Counted from the stretch's first letter, positions 38,900 to 48,482 are shown. The stretch is 64,000 bases of DNA from Shewanella insulae (GCF_009831655.1 NZ_WRPA01000003.1:245288-309287); one strand, 5' to 3'. Translations and numbers: made by a program. Notes: generated by a model from the sequence alone, not told the origin.

Positions 38900-40483
38900 T
38901 TGAGTCGAGAAGCGCGCTATTTAGAGGAAGCCAGAGGCTTCTATCAGACCGGAAAATTTTCCTCTGCCGGCATCTATGCCCGTAAGGTGATTCGCAGAGA
39001 ACCTGGCAACGGTGAGGCGCTGGCGCTACTGGGCCATCTTGCTTTTCGAAGTGGTGAGCATCAAGAAGCCTTGAGCTGCTACCTAAAGGCCCAAGCGGCT
39101 GGATTTCAAGATCAAGAACTTCGCTTAAACCTGGTGACCCTGCATGAGCGCCGTGAGGCCTTCTTCGAGGCAGTCAACTTACTCAGAGAGCTGGTTGAAG
39201 AAACGCCGCAAGATCTAAGCCTGCAACTGCGCCTGGGGATAAATGCCAGTCGCACCGGTGACATGGCGACGGCCGAGTCGGCCCTGCTCGCAGCGTTGGC
39301 GAGCGATGAGCAGGCGGCGCAGGCAAGCCTGAATCTAGGACATGTCTACAAGGCCAAGGGGGACACAGATAAGGCCGCTGTTTACTATCATGATTACATT
39401 CGTCTGGCACCCAGTCAGCAGGCGACAGCCTACTGGAGTCTGGCAGATCTGAAAAACTATCGATTCACCGAGCAAGATGAAAGCGCCCTTAAGGCCAATA
39501 TTTCTGCCGAGGAGTTTTCTCAGGCGAGTCAGTCGTTGTTTCATTTTGCCCTGAATCGAGTCTATGAGCAGCGAAAGCAGGGGGAGCAGGCCTTCGACGC
39601 AGTGCGAATGGCCAACCAACTGATGCGTCCACTACGCCCCTTTAAGAGAGAGGCCTTCACCCGCTTGGTCGACAGCCTCAAGTCGGCTAAGGTGACACCG
39701 CGCGCCGAAGAGACTAGCGGGCCTTGGACACCTATCTTTATCGTCGGCATGCCGCGCTCGGGCACTACCCTGTGTGAGCAGATCCTGGCTAGCCATACTC
39801 AAATTGCGGCAACCGATGAGCTGCCCTTCATGGAGCGCCTGGCACTGAGCCTGGAGATGCAGGGGGGCTATGGCGCCATGCTGCCTCTGCTGTCGGATGA
39901 GCAGATAGCCCAGATGCGCCAGCAGTATATCGAGCAGGTAAACCAATACCTTCATGCTCAGGGAGAAGCGTCGCCAAGTCTAGTGATCGACAAGAACCCC
40001 AACAACTTCATTCATATCGGCCTTATCAAGACGCTGTTTCCCGAGGCCAAGATCATCAATGTGATCCGCGATGCCAGAGACAACGCCATGGGAGTCTATA
40101 AGCAGCATTTTAGTCATGGTCATGACTACTCCTACCATTTGGATGATATCTGTCACTATTGGCAGCAATATCTGGAGTTGATGGCTCACTGGCAAGGGGC
40201 CTATGGCGATAGCCTGTACCACCTCTGTTTCGAGCTGTTGGTGAAGGGGCCGGATCAGCAGATCCCAGCCATGGTGGACTATGTTGGTCTGCCTCTCGAG
40301 CCTGCCTGTCTTAAGTTTTATGAGTCAAAGCGTAGCGTGCTGACCCCTAGTGCCAGCCAGGTGAGAAGGCCGATGAACGTTAAGGCGATTGGTCAGAGTG
40401 AGGCCTATGCGGCCTTTGTTCCCAATGCCTATCGCACCCTGACAGAGATTGCCGATAAGGCCCATCAGACCTTCTTGAGTTAA
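38900..40483 (+). CDS. TPR-sulfotransferase fusion protein
   Basis: 527 residues. Residues 1-240 are tetratricopeptide repeats (for example NGEALALLGHLAFRSGEHQEA and AQASLNLGHVYKAKGDTDKA, each one repeat). Residues 277-527 are a sulfotransferase domain: PAPS 5'-phosphosulfate loop IFIVGMPRSGTTLCEQIL at 280-297 and 3'-phosphate-binding segment INVIRDARDNAMGVY. Related domains transfer sulfate from PAPS to Tyr, glycans or small molecules; the TPR part probably binds the acceptor. The start is TTG at 38900, chosen because aagaggag lies six bases ahead and the nearby ATG at 38894 stops at once. Its terminator follows. Confidence 0.88.
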   Translation: MSREARYLEEARGFYQTGKFSSAGIYARKVIRREPGNGEALALLGHLAFRSGEHQEALSCYLKAQAAGFQDQELRLNLVTLHERREAFFEAVNLLRELVEETPQDLSLQLRLGINASRTGDMATAESALLAALASDEQAAQASLNLGHVYKAKGDTDKAAVYYHDYIRLAPSQQATAYWSLADLKNYRFTEQDESALKANISAEEFSQASQSLFHFALNRVYEQRKQGEQAFDAVRMANQLMRPLRPFKREAFTRLVDSLKSAKVTPRAEETSGPWTPIFIVGMPRSGTTLCEQILASHTQIAATDELPFMERLALSLEMQGGYGAMLPLLSDEQIAQMRQQYIEQVNQYLHAQGEASPSLVIDKNPNNFIHIGLIKTLFPEAKIINVIRDARDNAMGVYKQHFSHGHDYSYHLDDICHYWQQYLELMAHWQGAYGDSLYHLCFELLVKGPDQQIPAMVDYVGLPLEPACLKFYESKRSVLTPSASQVRRPMNVKAIGQSEAYAAFVPNAYRTLTEIADKAHQTFLS

Positions 40484-40559
40484 TGGGACGATAGTCTAAG
40501 GAGCCTTAAGTCAAAGGCTACTTAACAAAAAGTTAGCTTAAGTAAAAGATAGTTAGGAA

Positions 40560-40588
40560 AAGGGCGACACAAGTGTGTCGCCCTTTGT
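40560..40588. terminator. Terminator between convergent TPR-sulfotransferase and hydroxylase genes
   Basis: gggcgacac / gtgtcgccc, a perfect 9-bp stem, with tttgttg after it on the plus strand. Confidence 0.8.
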
Positions 40589-40617
40589 TGTATGGCTGAA
40601 GCAGATTGACTATCGAG

Positions 40618-41769
40618 TTAGTTAAGCTGACCGTGGCACTGCTTATATTTCTTACCAGAGCCACAGGGGCACGGGCTATTGCGAGTCAGTCCTGGCTCTG
40701 GCTGCAGTTTTTTCATCGCGCTACCGGCTTGTGATGATGTTGCAGGTCTTGTCTGTGCAGACAAAGGGGGGCTTGGTGTTGGTGCCGATTGGGGGGCCGC
40801 TGTATTTACCTGAGCCAGTTCTGGGCTCATGGCCGGCCCCATAATCAGATGCACCAATATCTTCATCGCCGATGTCTGGCTGTCCACCATCACCTGTTGT
40901 TCCAGCGGCGCCGCCTGTGCCAGGGTCTGTTGCCTCAGTCGATGGAAGGCGTCCCAACCTGCCTTATCATCGCCAAATTGTGACCAGAGCTCCTGCCAAT
41001 CTAGTGCGAAGTCATTGAGCAACTTGATAAAGGTCAGGCTTGCCTCGGAGGCACTGTCCGCTGCGCTTTGGATCTGAGCGCTCAGCTCCTGAGTCAGCAG
41101 ACGTACCTCACTGGGGGGCATCACCAAGGGGAAATTTACTTTCTCAGTGATTATCTCTGCAGGTTTTTCTGGAATGTAACTCAGGTGTTTAGGCTTAAAG
41201 CTTGGGTCATCTAGGTCGCCATAGGCCAAGGAGGCCTCGTTGACCATCTGCCAGAAACGACTCGAGCCCATGGTATCGATAACCAGATGCACCCGCATCT
41301 TGTCACTATTGTTCACCACCTTATGGTATTTCCAGGAGTCGAAGATCCAGCATTCTCCCGCGCCCATGTGTACCTGCTTATCGTCGCAGTGAAACTGTAC
41401 CGCCTCGTCTGTGACTATGGGAATATGGATACGCACCCGGTTATGCCAATGATAGTTGATATCGCTGTGCAGAGGCACCTCGCAGCCGGGGGCCAGACGC
41501 ATCAAACGAGAGCGACCAATCACCTCGCCGAAGGAGGCGATCACCTGCTGTAGGTAGGGACTCTGTAGCAGTGCCGGAGTGGGGCTCATAGGGCCCTTAA
41601 ATTCGTTGTTAAAGCTGCCGCCGACCGAGATGAGGGCGATGGCAGAATTGCCTTTAAAGCTCTCATGATGGGCACGCCAATCATCTTCGTGGAAGGCGGA
41701 CAGTTCCTGTTGCAGGCGCTCGACATCGAAACTCTGGGGCAGACGGTAGAACTCTTTCGCTAGCTTCAT
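40618..41769 (-). CDS. Aspartyl/asparaginyl beta-hydroxylase-like oxygenase with C-terminal SEC-C motif
   Basis: 383 residues. The first 170 form a cupin of the Fe(II)/2-oxoglutarate Asp/Asn hydroxylase family: facial triad His101 and Asp103 in VPLHSDINYHWHNRVRIHIP and distal His149 in SWKYHKVVNNS, with Arg159 of RVHLVID placed to bind 2-oxoglutarate. A helical middle and a Pro/Ser-rich linker (about 315-360) follow, then a SEC-C zinc motif at 364-380 (NSPCPCGSGKKYKQCHG). The SEC-C motif of SecA and YecA can contact ribosomes and SecB. It is 16 bases downstream of a sulfotransferase gene with the same tag, so the two probably work together. Confidence 0.88.
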   Translation of the reverse strand: MKLAKEFYRLPQSFDVERLQQELSAFHEDDWRAHHESFKGNSAIALISVGGSFNNEFKGPMSPTPALLQSPYLQQVIASFGEVIGRSRLMRLAPGCEVPLHSDINYHWHNRVRIHIPIVTDEAVQFHCDDKQVHMGAGECWIFDSWKYHKVVNNSDKMRVHLVIDTMGSSRFWQMVNEASLAYGDLDDPSFKPKHLSYIPEKPAEIITEKVNFPLVMPPSEVRLLTQELSAQIQSAADSASEASLTFIKLLNDFALDWQELWSQFGDDKAGWDAFHRLRQQTLAQAAPLEQQVMVDSQTSAMKILVHLIMGPAMSPELAQVNTAAPQSAPTPSPPLSAQTRPATSSQAGSAMKKLQPEPGLTRNSPCPCGSGKKYKQCHGQLN

Positions 41770-41785
41770 AATCTCTCTTGTATCC

Positions 41786-42874
41786 CTATTGCAGTTTGCC
41801 GTGGCAGGCCTTGTATTTCAGCTTAGAGCCACAGGGGCAGGGAGCATTGCGGGCGGTATTTGGGTAGCTAATGCTCGAGCTGTCGGTTGATTGGGGGTTA
41901 GCTTGCTCTGGCTTGTTCTTTGCCCTGCTTGGTGTTGAAACCTCCACCGTACTCTTATTGGCTGGCAGGTCTTTTGGTGGCGGGGGGAGTTCAGTGGCAA
42001 GTGGTGAAATGCCTCGTGACGCCAGTCGTTGATTTACCTTATGCAGGCAAGCCTGTGTTTGTGGCCAGATGGCGGCGATGGCCGGATAGTTGGCCAGCCA
42101 CTTATCGGCCTTCGGGGCCGAGACAGTGTAGCGTGAGTGAGGCAGCTTGCCTTCACAGCGCTCGGCCAGTGAGGCGTCTAAGGGGAGCTGGCAGAATTCG
42201 ACTATCTTCTGGGTGGTGCCCTTAGGATCGGCAACCAGGTCATGATAGCTCACTAAGTGCCAGCGCTCTTGGGGCAGTTTGTCCAGCGAGGCCATGATGT
42301 GCTCGTTGGCCTGACACCACTGGAAGCAGGCGACCTGTTCTAGTGGCTTTCCTTTGAGCGCCTGCCAACCCGGTGGCAGCAAGAGCGACCAGTCGCCGCC
42401 CCAGCCGGGCAGGCCAGGGTAGGTACGAAAACGGCCGCTGCGCCAGGCCTGCATTATGCTGGCAACATTTTCCTTGGGATCCCGCACCAGATAAATGAAG
42501 CGAGCGTCGGGAAAGAGCTTATCGAGAAAGTCGATACGCAGGCTGTTCTTTGGGGTTTTCTCTAAGAAGCGGATCGGCCCCAAGCCTTTCTGGTAGGGCT
42601 TACCCTGATGATCCCTCAGCGCGGCCTCGAAATCTGCCTTGAGCTGCTGATCGATATCGGCATCCCAGTCACTGATATCGAGCGCGTTGGAGGCAAACCC
42701 CTTGGCGGTGATATTGAGCTGTTTGTGCTTCTCTATCACTGCGTGGCTCTCACCGCCAATGGTCCAGAGTGATTCGCTATTGCTCAGGAGTTCAAACAGC
42801 AGGGTACTGCCGGATCGCGGCGCGGAGATGATAATAATGGGTCTATCGAAACAGGATTGATGCAACAGCGCCAC
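41786..42874 (-). CDS. Sulfotransferase-family protein with C-terminal SEC-C motif
   Basis: 362 residues. The PAPS-binding loop is PIIIISAPRSGSTLLFELL (12-30) and the second nucleotide-binding segment RFIYLVRDPKENVASIM. Both are standard for the sulfotransferase superfamily. From about 290 a Pro/Ser/Lys-rich linker leads to a zinc-type SEC-C motif at the very end (NAPCPCGSKLKYKACHG), slightly altered from the consensus (GSKLK for GSGKK). The acceptor is unknown. It is co-directional with the hydroxylase (16 bases) and probably with the GNAT gene (77 bases upstream). Confidence 0.87.
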   Translation of the reverse strand: MALLHQSCFDRPIIIISAPRSGSTLLFELLSNSESLWTIGGESHAVIEKHKQLNITAKGFASNALDISDWDADIDQQLKADFEAALRDHQGKPYQKGLGPIRFLEKTPKNSLRIDFLDKLFPDARFIYLVRDPKENVASIMQAWRSGRFRTYPGLPGWGGDWSLLLPPGWQALKGKPLEQVACFQWCQANEHIMASLDKLPQERWHLVSYHDLVADPKGTTQKIVEFCQLPLDASLAERCEGKLPHSRYTVSAPKADKWLANYPAIAAIWPQTQACLHKVNQRLASRGISPLATELPPPPKDLPANKSTVEVSTPSRAKNKPEQANPQSTDSSSISYPNTARNAPCPCGSKLKYKACHGKLQ

Positions 42875-42951
42875 CTTCTGTAGGGTGTTTGGATATTGTT
42901 ATGGTGGCTTTACTTTAATGTTATTGCAGAAAAACTCAAGCAGGTGAGTGA

Positions 42952-43533
42952 TCAACCTAGGTATTGCATCAGGGTGAAGTTTTTATCTTGTTCTTTGGCA
43001 CTGGCCCCTGCATTGCCCTGATAGCGCCTTTGCAGCTGAAGCAGTTCGCCAGGTGGTGTGTTCGGTAGTGCGAAGCCATGGCGTTGATAGAAGGGGATGA
43101 GTCTGGCATCGCAAAAGAGAAAGGTCGGCGCCTGGCCGAATGTAGGTGTTAGTGCCTGCATCAAGCGGTGGCCCAGGCCTTGGCGTCTTAGTTTGGGATG
43201 CACTAACAGCCCGGTCAGCAGGCGATAATGACCTATGGGGCGAATGCGCGCCGCGGCGATTATCTCTCTGTCTTCCGGTTGTTCGATTGCGAGCGGTTTG
43301 TTTCCTAGCTGTCCGTTTTCGAGCAAGGCGCTTTCTCGCTGCTCACCTGCTTCTACGTGTTTCTTGTCTGGCTGACGTTTTATCGTCTGATTTTGGGTGA
43401 GCAGCTCGGGCTGGTGGTCAGCATAGATGACGCAGAGGGCCTCTTTCTTGGTGATCCTGGCGTGGGGCATGAAAGTTTTATAGAAGGTAAATGCCGGGCG
43501 CCGCTTATCGGTATCGAGCCAGTGGAGTGTCAT
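42952..43533 (-). CDS. GNAT-family N-acetyltransferase
   Basis: 193 residues. The acetyl-CoA loop is LVHPKLRRQGLGHRLMQAL (motif A, Q/RxxGxG/A), followed by FLFCDARLIPFYQRHGF (motif B). An insertion of about 40 charged residues (Gln/Lys/Glu-rich, about 47-90) separates the first strands, which is unusual. Substrate unknown. It is first in the minus-strand group with the sulfotransferase and hydroxylase, so it may share their pathway. Confidence 0.85.
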   Translation of the reverse strand: MTLHWLDTDKRRPAFTFYKTFMPHARITKKEALCVIYADHQPELLTQNQTIKRQPDKKHVEAGEQRESALLENGQLGNKPLAIEQPEDREIIAAARIRPIGHYRLLTGLLVHPKLRRQGLGHRLMQALTPTFGQAPTFLFCDARLIPFYQRHGFALPNTPPGELLQLQRRYQGNAGASAKEQDKNFTLMQYLG

Positions 43534-44475
43534 ATTTGTTTGCTCATCGTGCCCTTGTGCCTCAGTTGTCTTTCTTATTTTCGGTTAGCCGTTAGTGCTG
43601 CAGCTTTGAACTAAGGCTATTTGCGCATGATTGGCTCAGCTGATTCCAAGCTTGTGACGTTTCTTACAGCATAATCCATTAGGGGATGGCGGCATTCTAT
43701 ACTAGGGAGAGTCGAAAAGCCCATGGATAAGATGAGGCGTCATGGATAAAGAACACTTTACTAGGGGTTTTAATAGCACTATTTAGGGGTTTAAAGTATT
43801 TTTGCGAAAATCACCCGATTGTTCTTTTTCATGTCAGATTAATACATAAGATATCATGAGATTTATTGCATATATTGTTTAAGTTTTATCATTTATTAGG
43901 CTGTACTTGTCCTTAAGTTGAAAAATTTACATGTTAAATAATAATTGAATATTTTTTGCTTTATTGTGATTAACCATTCACCTGAAAAAGTATGTTCAAT
44001 CAAGTGTCATTTAAACGACGCTTCAATCTATCTCAATTTTAATTGTGGGTCTGTTTGATCTTAGTAAAATCAATAATTTTAAGTTATTGATATTTATTGA
44101 TTTAAAGTGTAGTTGAGTTTTTGCTTTAGTCTAGGGGTGTTTGTTTATCAGACTGGTCATTCCAGTGTCAATAAAATAGCATTAATGCTATTCAAGTCAC
44201 CTATTCACTCTAACTTCGATGATCCTCCTGTTTGTGCGATTCAAATTGGTTAAAAATGTTGCATTTTGTATCAATGACGTGTTAAATCCGCTTTCTGTCG
44301 CACTTTTGTCTCACCCTAAGTAGTCAAAATCATGCTTCTGGCTAGTACCTTCTCTGGTCTGCAAGTCTGTCTTTGGTTGTTTTCTGCCGTTATTAGGTGG
44401 AGGGGAGAGTCATATAAGTGGGGTAGGGGGTCATTTTTAAAATTAAAAAGAATTTGAAGTAATAGGTTTAGTGAA
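43534..44475. other. Long AT-rich intergenic region upstream of pilY1-like gene
   Basis: About 940 bases with no recognisable gene, RNA or terminator. The stretch 43780-44300 is very AT-rich compared with flanking genes. It may hold the promoter and silencing (H-NS-type) region of the adhesin; no specific site could be named. Confidence 0.5.
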
Positions 44476-47400
44476 ATGGATATTTTGCGTGCTGGTCAGT
44501 CTGCTCTGGCAAATATCATAATGCAGCGAAAGGGAGAGGTTGCCCGAGGTCTTGTCACCTTATTGACTGCTATCATGAGTCTTCTCTCGGCTGCTTCTTG
44601 GGCCGACGATACCGAGCTGTATGTCTACGAGTCGAGTGCTCGAACGGGGGCCCGGCCTCAGATCCTGATCATCTTTGATAACTCAGGGAGTATGAGCACC
44701 ACGGTCTACGATGTGGACAAGCCTTACACCCCAGGCGATGGGGGCGTTTCTCGTAGCAACAATGCTACTAAAGGGATGCTCTATTATGTCAAAGGTGATC
44801 AGGGCAAGAACAAGCTACCGGATCCCGATGACCCCAACGAGCGACGTAAATTTTCCGGTACCATCAACAGCTGCGAGAGCTCCTGGGAGTTTCTCAACGA
44901 CTATGGGGTGTTCACCGGCTTCTTCCGTAAGTATACCTTCAGCGGAGCCAACGGTGCCTGGCGTGAGTTTGGCGATAACAATGGCCTTAATGCCAAGGCG
45001 GTGGATTGTTTCGAAGACATTCAAGATGGCAAGTATCTCAATGCCAAGGGACTTGTTAAGGGCTTGCCGATCGACAGTCTAGGTACGCCAACAGCGCCAA
45101 TTATGTACAACAATGTCAGCGATGGCTCGAGTGACAGTATCAAGAAGACCGCCAAGGAGCAGGCGATGCTCACAGGTTTTGGTACCGGTCGAGTGCTGAC
45201 CGTGTATACCGAGGACTATCTTCGCTGGCACCACAGCAAGAAGGCAACGGAAAATAAGACGCGATTGGATTTGGCCAAAAATGCGATAAAGAATGTCATT
45301 CTGACGACCCCTGGTGTGGATTTTGGCCTGGCAATTTTCAACATGAATGGCCCGGACGATACCCTGGATAATGGTCGTAACGGCGGCCGTATCATCAAGG
45401 CGATTCAAACTCTCTCTTCCGGCCAGAAGAAGACCCTGCTCGAAGGGGTGAAGGATATCGAGTATGGCTGGAATACTCCCCTTTGCGAAACCCTCTATGA
45501 GGCCTATCGCTACTTCGCCGGTGAGTCAGTGCTCTTTGGCGATGATGACAAAAATTATACCTATAAATCATGGGGACGATGGGTAACATATAAAGCCAAT
45601 AAAAATGACAGTTTAGATCAAGGTGCACTGGATAAGTTAAATAAGAAACTCTATCAATCGCCCTTCAAAAAGTGTCAGAACAACGCCTATATCGTCTTCA
45701 TCACAGACGGGGAACCGACCCTGGATAGCGCAGCAGACAAAGATGTTCTTGACTTGACAGGCGGTGTCGATAAGCACAGCACCAGCTATATGAGCGCACT
45801 CTCAAGCTGGATGTACCGCAACGATGTGAATCGTAAGATGGATGGTGACCAGCATGTGATCACCCATACCATAGGTTTCAGTGAGGGGGCTAAGAAGGCC
45901 GAAGATCTGCTTAAGAAGGTGGCAGGCAAGGGGGGCGGTAGTTATTTCGATGCTACAGATGCCACTAAGCTGCAAGGCTCGATTCAGCAGGCGGTGAATG
46001 AGGTGCTGGAAAACAGCGCCAGCTTTACTTCTCCTTCTGTGGCCAGCAACAACTTTAATCGCACCCAGACCTTTAACTATGCCTACTACTCCATGTTTCT
46101 GCCAGACAGGGGGCCGCGCTGGACAGGGAATATTAAGAAGTTCAGGGTTGCCAAAGATGGCACTGTCTGGGACGCCGAGAATAAGTTAGCGATCGGAGAC
46201 GACGGTAATATTAAAGACAGTGCCTGTTCCTATTGGACGCCTAAGAAACTCTGCGGTGACGGCAGTGATGTGCGTAAGGGGGGCGTTCTGTCGGCCATGC
46301 AGAGTGCCGATAGCCGAACCCTTTACAGTAATCTGGGTGGCGGCATGGACAAGTTCAGTATGTCGGCGGCGGCCAGTAAGGCGGGCGGTCAGAAAGACCT
46401 GGCCAGTTTCATGGGGGTCAATAAGAACCAGCTTAGCGAGTTGTTCGATTGGGCCAAGGGGTTGGATGTCGATAACGACAAAAACCTGCCCACCATAGCC
46501 GATCCCGCCAAGAACTGGCGTGGAGATATCATGGGCGATGCCTTGCACTCTAAGCCTCTGGCACTGAACTTCGGCAGCAAGTCCAGCCCAGATATTCGTA
46601 TTCTGGTGGGGACTAACCATGGTTTCATGCATATGTTCAAAGATGACACCACTGCCAATGAAGTTAGCGAGACCTGGGCCTTTATGCCCTATGAGCTGCT
46701 GCCTAATCTTCAGGCGTTGAGAAACAATGTGCCGACCGGGGTACACTCAGTTTACGGTATCGACGGTTCTCCCGTGGCCTATGTGAAAAATGGCGCCTCG
46801 GGCGTAGAAACCGCCTGGCTCTTCTTCGGCATGCGCCGCGGTGGGGGTAGTTACTACGCCCTGGATATCAGCGATCCCGATTCGCCCATCTTCAAGTGGC
46901 GTATCGATGCCAGCTCACCCGGCATGAGTGAGCTTGGCCAATCCTGGTCGACGCCTGTGGTCACCACGATTCGTAGCGCCAGCGGCACCGACAAGCCCGT
47001 GCTCATCTTTGGCGCCGGCTATTCACCCGCGGGAAAAGATGGCAAGGAAGTCGGTACCAAAGATAGCAAAGGGCGTGGCGTGTTTATCGTCGATGCCGAT
47101 ACGGGTAAGCTGATCCACCAGTTTGGCTTTGGTGGGGGCACAGCCTTGCCAGGGATACAGGACAGTATTCCTAGCAGGGTCGCCGTGCTCGATGGCAATG
47201 GCGATGGCAATACCGATCGTATCTATGCCACAGATTCTGGTGGCAGCGTCTGGCGCATGGATATGCCGAAGGCGGATAAGGCAAGCTGGTCGGCCTTCAA
47301 GTTTGCCGACCTAGGTGGCAAGTCATTGGTGCAGAACCGCCGCTTTTATTCGGGGCCTGTGGTGGCGCAGACTATGTTTAACAATGTCTCTGTGGTGGAT

Positions 47401-48090
47401 CATGTGGTTAATGGCCAGAGCAAGCGGGTAACCACCACCCAGAATGTGCCATACGACGCCGTGGTGGTGGGCAGTGGCCACAGGGCTGCGCCGTCGGATA
47501 CTAAGCGTCAGGATATGTTCTTTACCCTGCAAGACAGGAACGTGGTGACTCAGACCTTTGGCGGGACAGGCAGGCCTAAGGCGCCTGCGGCTTTAACCAT
47601 AGGTGACCTCTATAACGTGACTCAGTCTGGGGCAGAAGATCTGCCTGAAAAGATAGCCTTGGGCAAGAAGTTAGGTTGGTACTATAACTTTAGCCGCAAG
47701 GGTGAGAAGAACTTGTCACCGGCGACCATAATCAACGGCAAGGTGTTCTTTACTACCTTTGTGCCTGGGGACGCGGGGGCCGCGAACCAGTGTCTCACTT
47801 CGGGTAAAGGATACCTATATAGCTTTGACCTCCACCGTGGGGGCCGCACCTATAGCTCGACCTATCTGGAGGCTGGCGATCTGGTGTTAGACACGCCGCA
47901 GCTGGTGATCCCCTCTGCCAACAAGGGGGGCCAGGGTAAAGATGGTGACGCCTATATGTATCTTATCGGTATAGGTAGCGCCGCCGAGAAGATGGAGAAG
48001 GTTAATCCCGACAAGGATTGCCCTGCTGGGGATAATCGTTGTATCGGCGGTCGTCTGCGTGCGAAGAAACTTTACTACTATAGCGAATAA
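44476..48090 (+). CDS. pilY1: PilY1-like type IV pilus tip adhesin / assembly factor
   Basis: 1204 residues. A signal peptide (hydrophobic about 24-42, cleavage near SWA-DD) is followed by a von Willebrand A domain with the MIDAS motif FDNSGSM (Asp68, Ser70, Ser72) and a late VFITDGEPT. The C-terminal half is the PilY1/PilC beta-propeller (GDIMGDALHSKPLALNFG, GTNHGFMHMFKD, FFGMRRGGGSYYALDIS). A calcium-type loop DGNGDGNTD begins at Asp906, like the Ca-binding loop that controls PilY1 in Pseudomonas. It acts at the pilus tip in adhesion and twitching. No minor-pilin genes adjoin it. A start at Met16 (44521) would give a more usual signal length. Confidence 0.92.
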   Translation: MDILRAGQSALANIIMQRKGEVARGLVTLLTAIMSLLSAASWADDTELYVYESSARTGARPQILIIFDNSGSMSTTVYDVDKPYTPGDGGVSRSNNATKGMLYYVKGDQGKNKLPDPDDPNERRKFSGTINSCESSWEFLNDYGVFTGFFRKYTFSGANGAWREFGDNNGLNAKAVDCFEDIQDGKYLNAKGLVKGLPIDSLGTPTAPIMYNNVSDGSSDSIKKTAKEQAMLTGFGTGRVLTVYTEDYLRWHHSKKATENKTRLDLAKNAIKNVILTTPGVDFGLAIFNMNGPDDTLDNGRNGGRIIKAIQTLSSGQKKTLLEGVKDIEYGWNTPLCETLYEAYRYFAGESVLFGDDDKNYTYKSWGRWVTYKANKNDSLDQGALDKLNKKLYQSPFKKCQNNAYIVFITDGEPTLDSAADKDVLDLTGGVDKHSTSYMSALSSWMYRNDVNRKMDGDQHVITHTIGFSEGAKKAEDLLKKVAGKGGGSYFDATDATKLQGSIQQAVNEVLENSASFTSPSVASNNFNRTQTFNYAYYSMFLPDRGPRWTGNIKKFRVAKDGTVWDAENKLAIGDDGNIKDSACSYWTPKKLCGDGSDVRKGGVLSAMQSADSRTLYSNLGGGMDKFSMSAAASKAGGQKDLASFMGVNKNQLSELFDWAKGLDVDNDKNLPTIADPAKNWRGDIMGDALHSKPLALNFGSKSSPDIRILVGTNHGFMHMFKDDTTANEVSETWAFMPYELLPNLQALRNNVPTGVHSVYGIDGSPVAYVKNGASGVETAWLFFGMRRGGGSYYALDISDPDSPIFKWRIDASSPGMSELGQSWSTPVVTTIRSASGTDKPVLIFGAGYSPAGKDGKEVGTKDSKGRGVFIVDADTGKLIHQFGFGGGTALPGIQDSIPSRVAVLDGNGDGNTDRIYATDSGGSVWRMDMPKADKASWSAFKFADLGGKSLVQNRRFYSGPVVAQTMFNNVSVVDHVVNGQSKRVTTTQNVPYDAVVVGSGHRAAPSDTKRQDMFFTLQDRNVVTQTFGGTGRPKAPAALTIGDLYNVTQSGAEDLPEKIALGKKLGWYYNFSRKGEKNLSPATIINGKVFFTTFVPGDAGAANQCLTSGKGYLYSFDLHRGGRTYSSTYLEAGDLVLDTPQLVIPSANKGGQGKDGDAYMYLIGIGSAAEKMEKVNPDKDCPAGDNRCIGGRLRAKKLYYYSE

Positions 48091-48104
48091 GCGAGAGAAA
48101 TAGC

Positions 48105-48416
48105 GTGAATAAATTAACTTTGCTGCTGGTACTCATCAGCTGTGTGATGGCCGGGTCGCTCAAGGCTGAGCCTCGTCAAGATTATAAGTGTTTCCTCGAC
48201 ACCAACAAGGGACAGACCCTGGTGCGTTTCTCCTGGCAGCCTAGCAAGGCGAAACAATATACGCGCAGGCTCCTTGGCAGCGAACTGCCGGCCTTACCCC
48301 ACACCGACGGTAAGCCCATGCTGGTGAAGCGAGTCTATGAATGCGTCATGAGTGAAGAGGCATTTAGCACTAGTCAGGGGCGCATGCTGGAGCATCGCTC
48401 GCCCATGGCGGGCTAA
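48105..48416 (+). CDS. Small exported protein downstream of pilY1-like gene
   Basis: 103 residues with a clear Sec signal (hydrophobic 3-17, cleavage near LKA-EP). The mature part has two Cys (in KCFLDT and ECVMSEEAF), likely a disulphide, and no family I recognise. It starts 14 bases after the adhesin stop and is followed by a terminator, so the two form an operon. It may be a chaperone or partner of the adhesin. Confidence 0.75.
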   Translation: MNKLTLLLVLISCVMAGSLKAEPRQDYKCFLDTNKGQTLVRFSWQPSKAKQYTRRLLGSELPALPHTDGKPMLVKRVYECVMSEEAFSTSQGRMLEHRSPMAG

Positions 48417-48445
48417 TTGCTCCCAAGAGCGCTATCGAGTCGTCA

Positions 48446-48477
48446 CAGAAAAGCCGGGTCATTACCCGGCTTTTCTG
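48446..48477. terminator. Bidirectional terminator between pilY1 operon and PepSY gene
   Basis: cagaaaagccgggt-catt-acccggcttttctg: a 14-bp near-perfect stem with A/T tracts on each side. Confidence 0.92.
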
Positions 48478-48482
48478 TCTTC

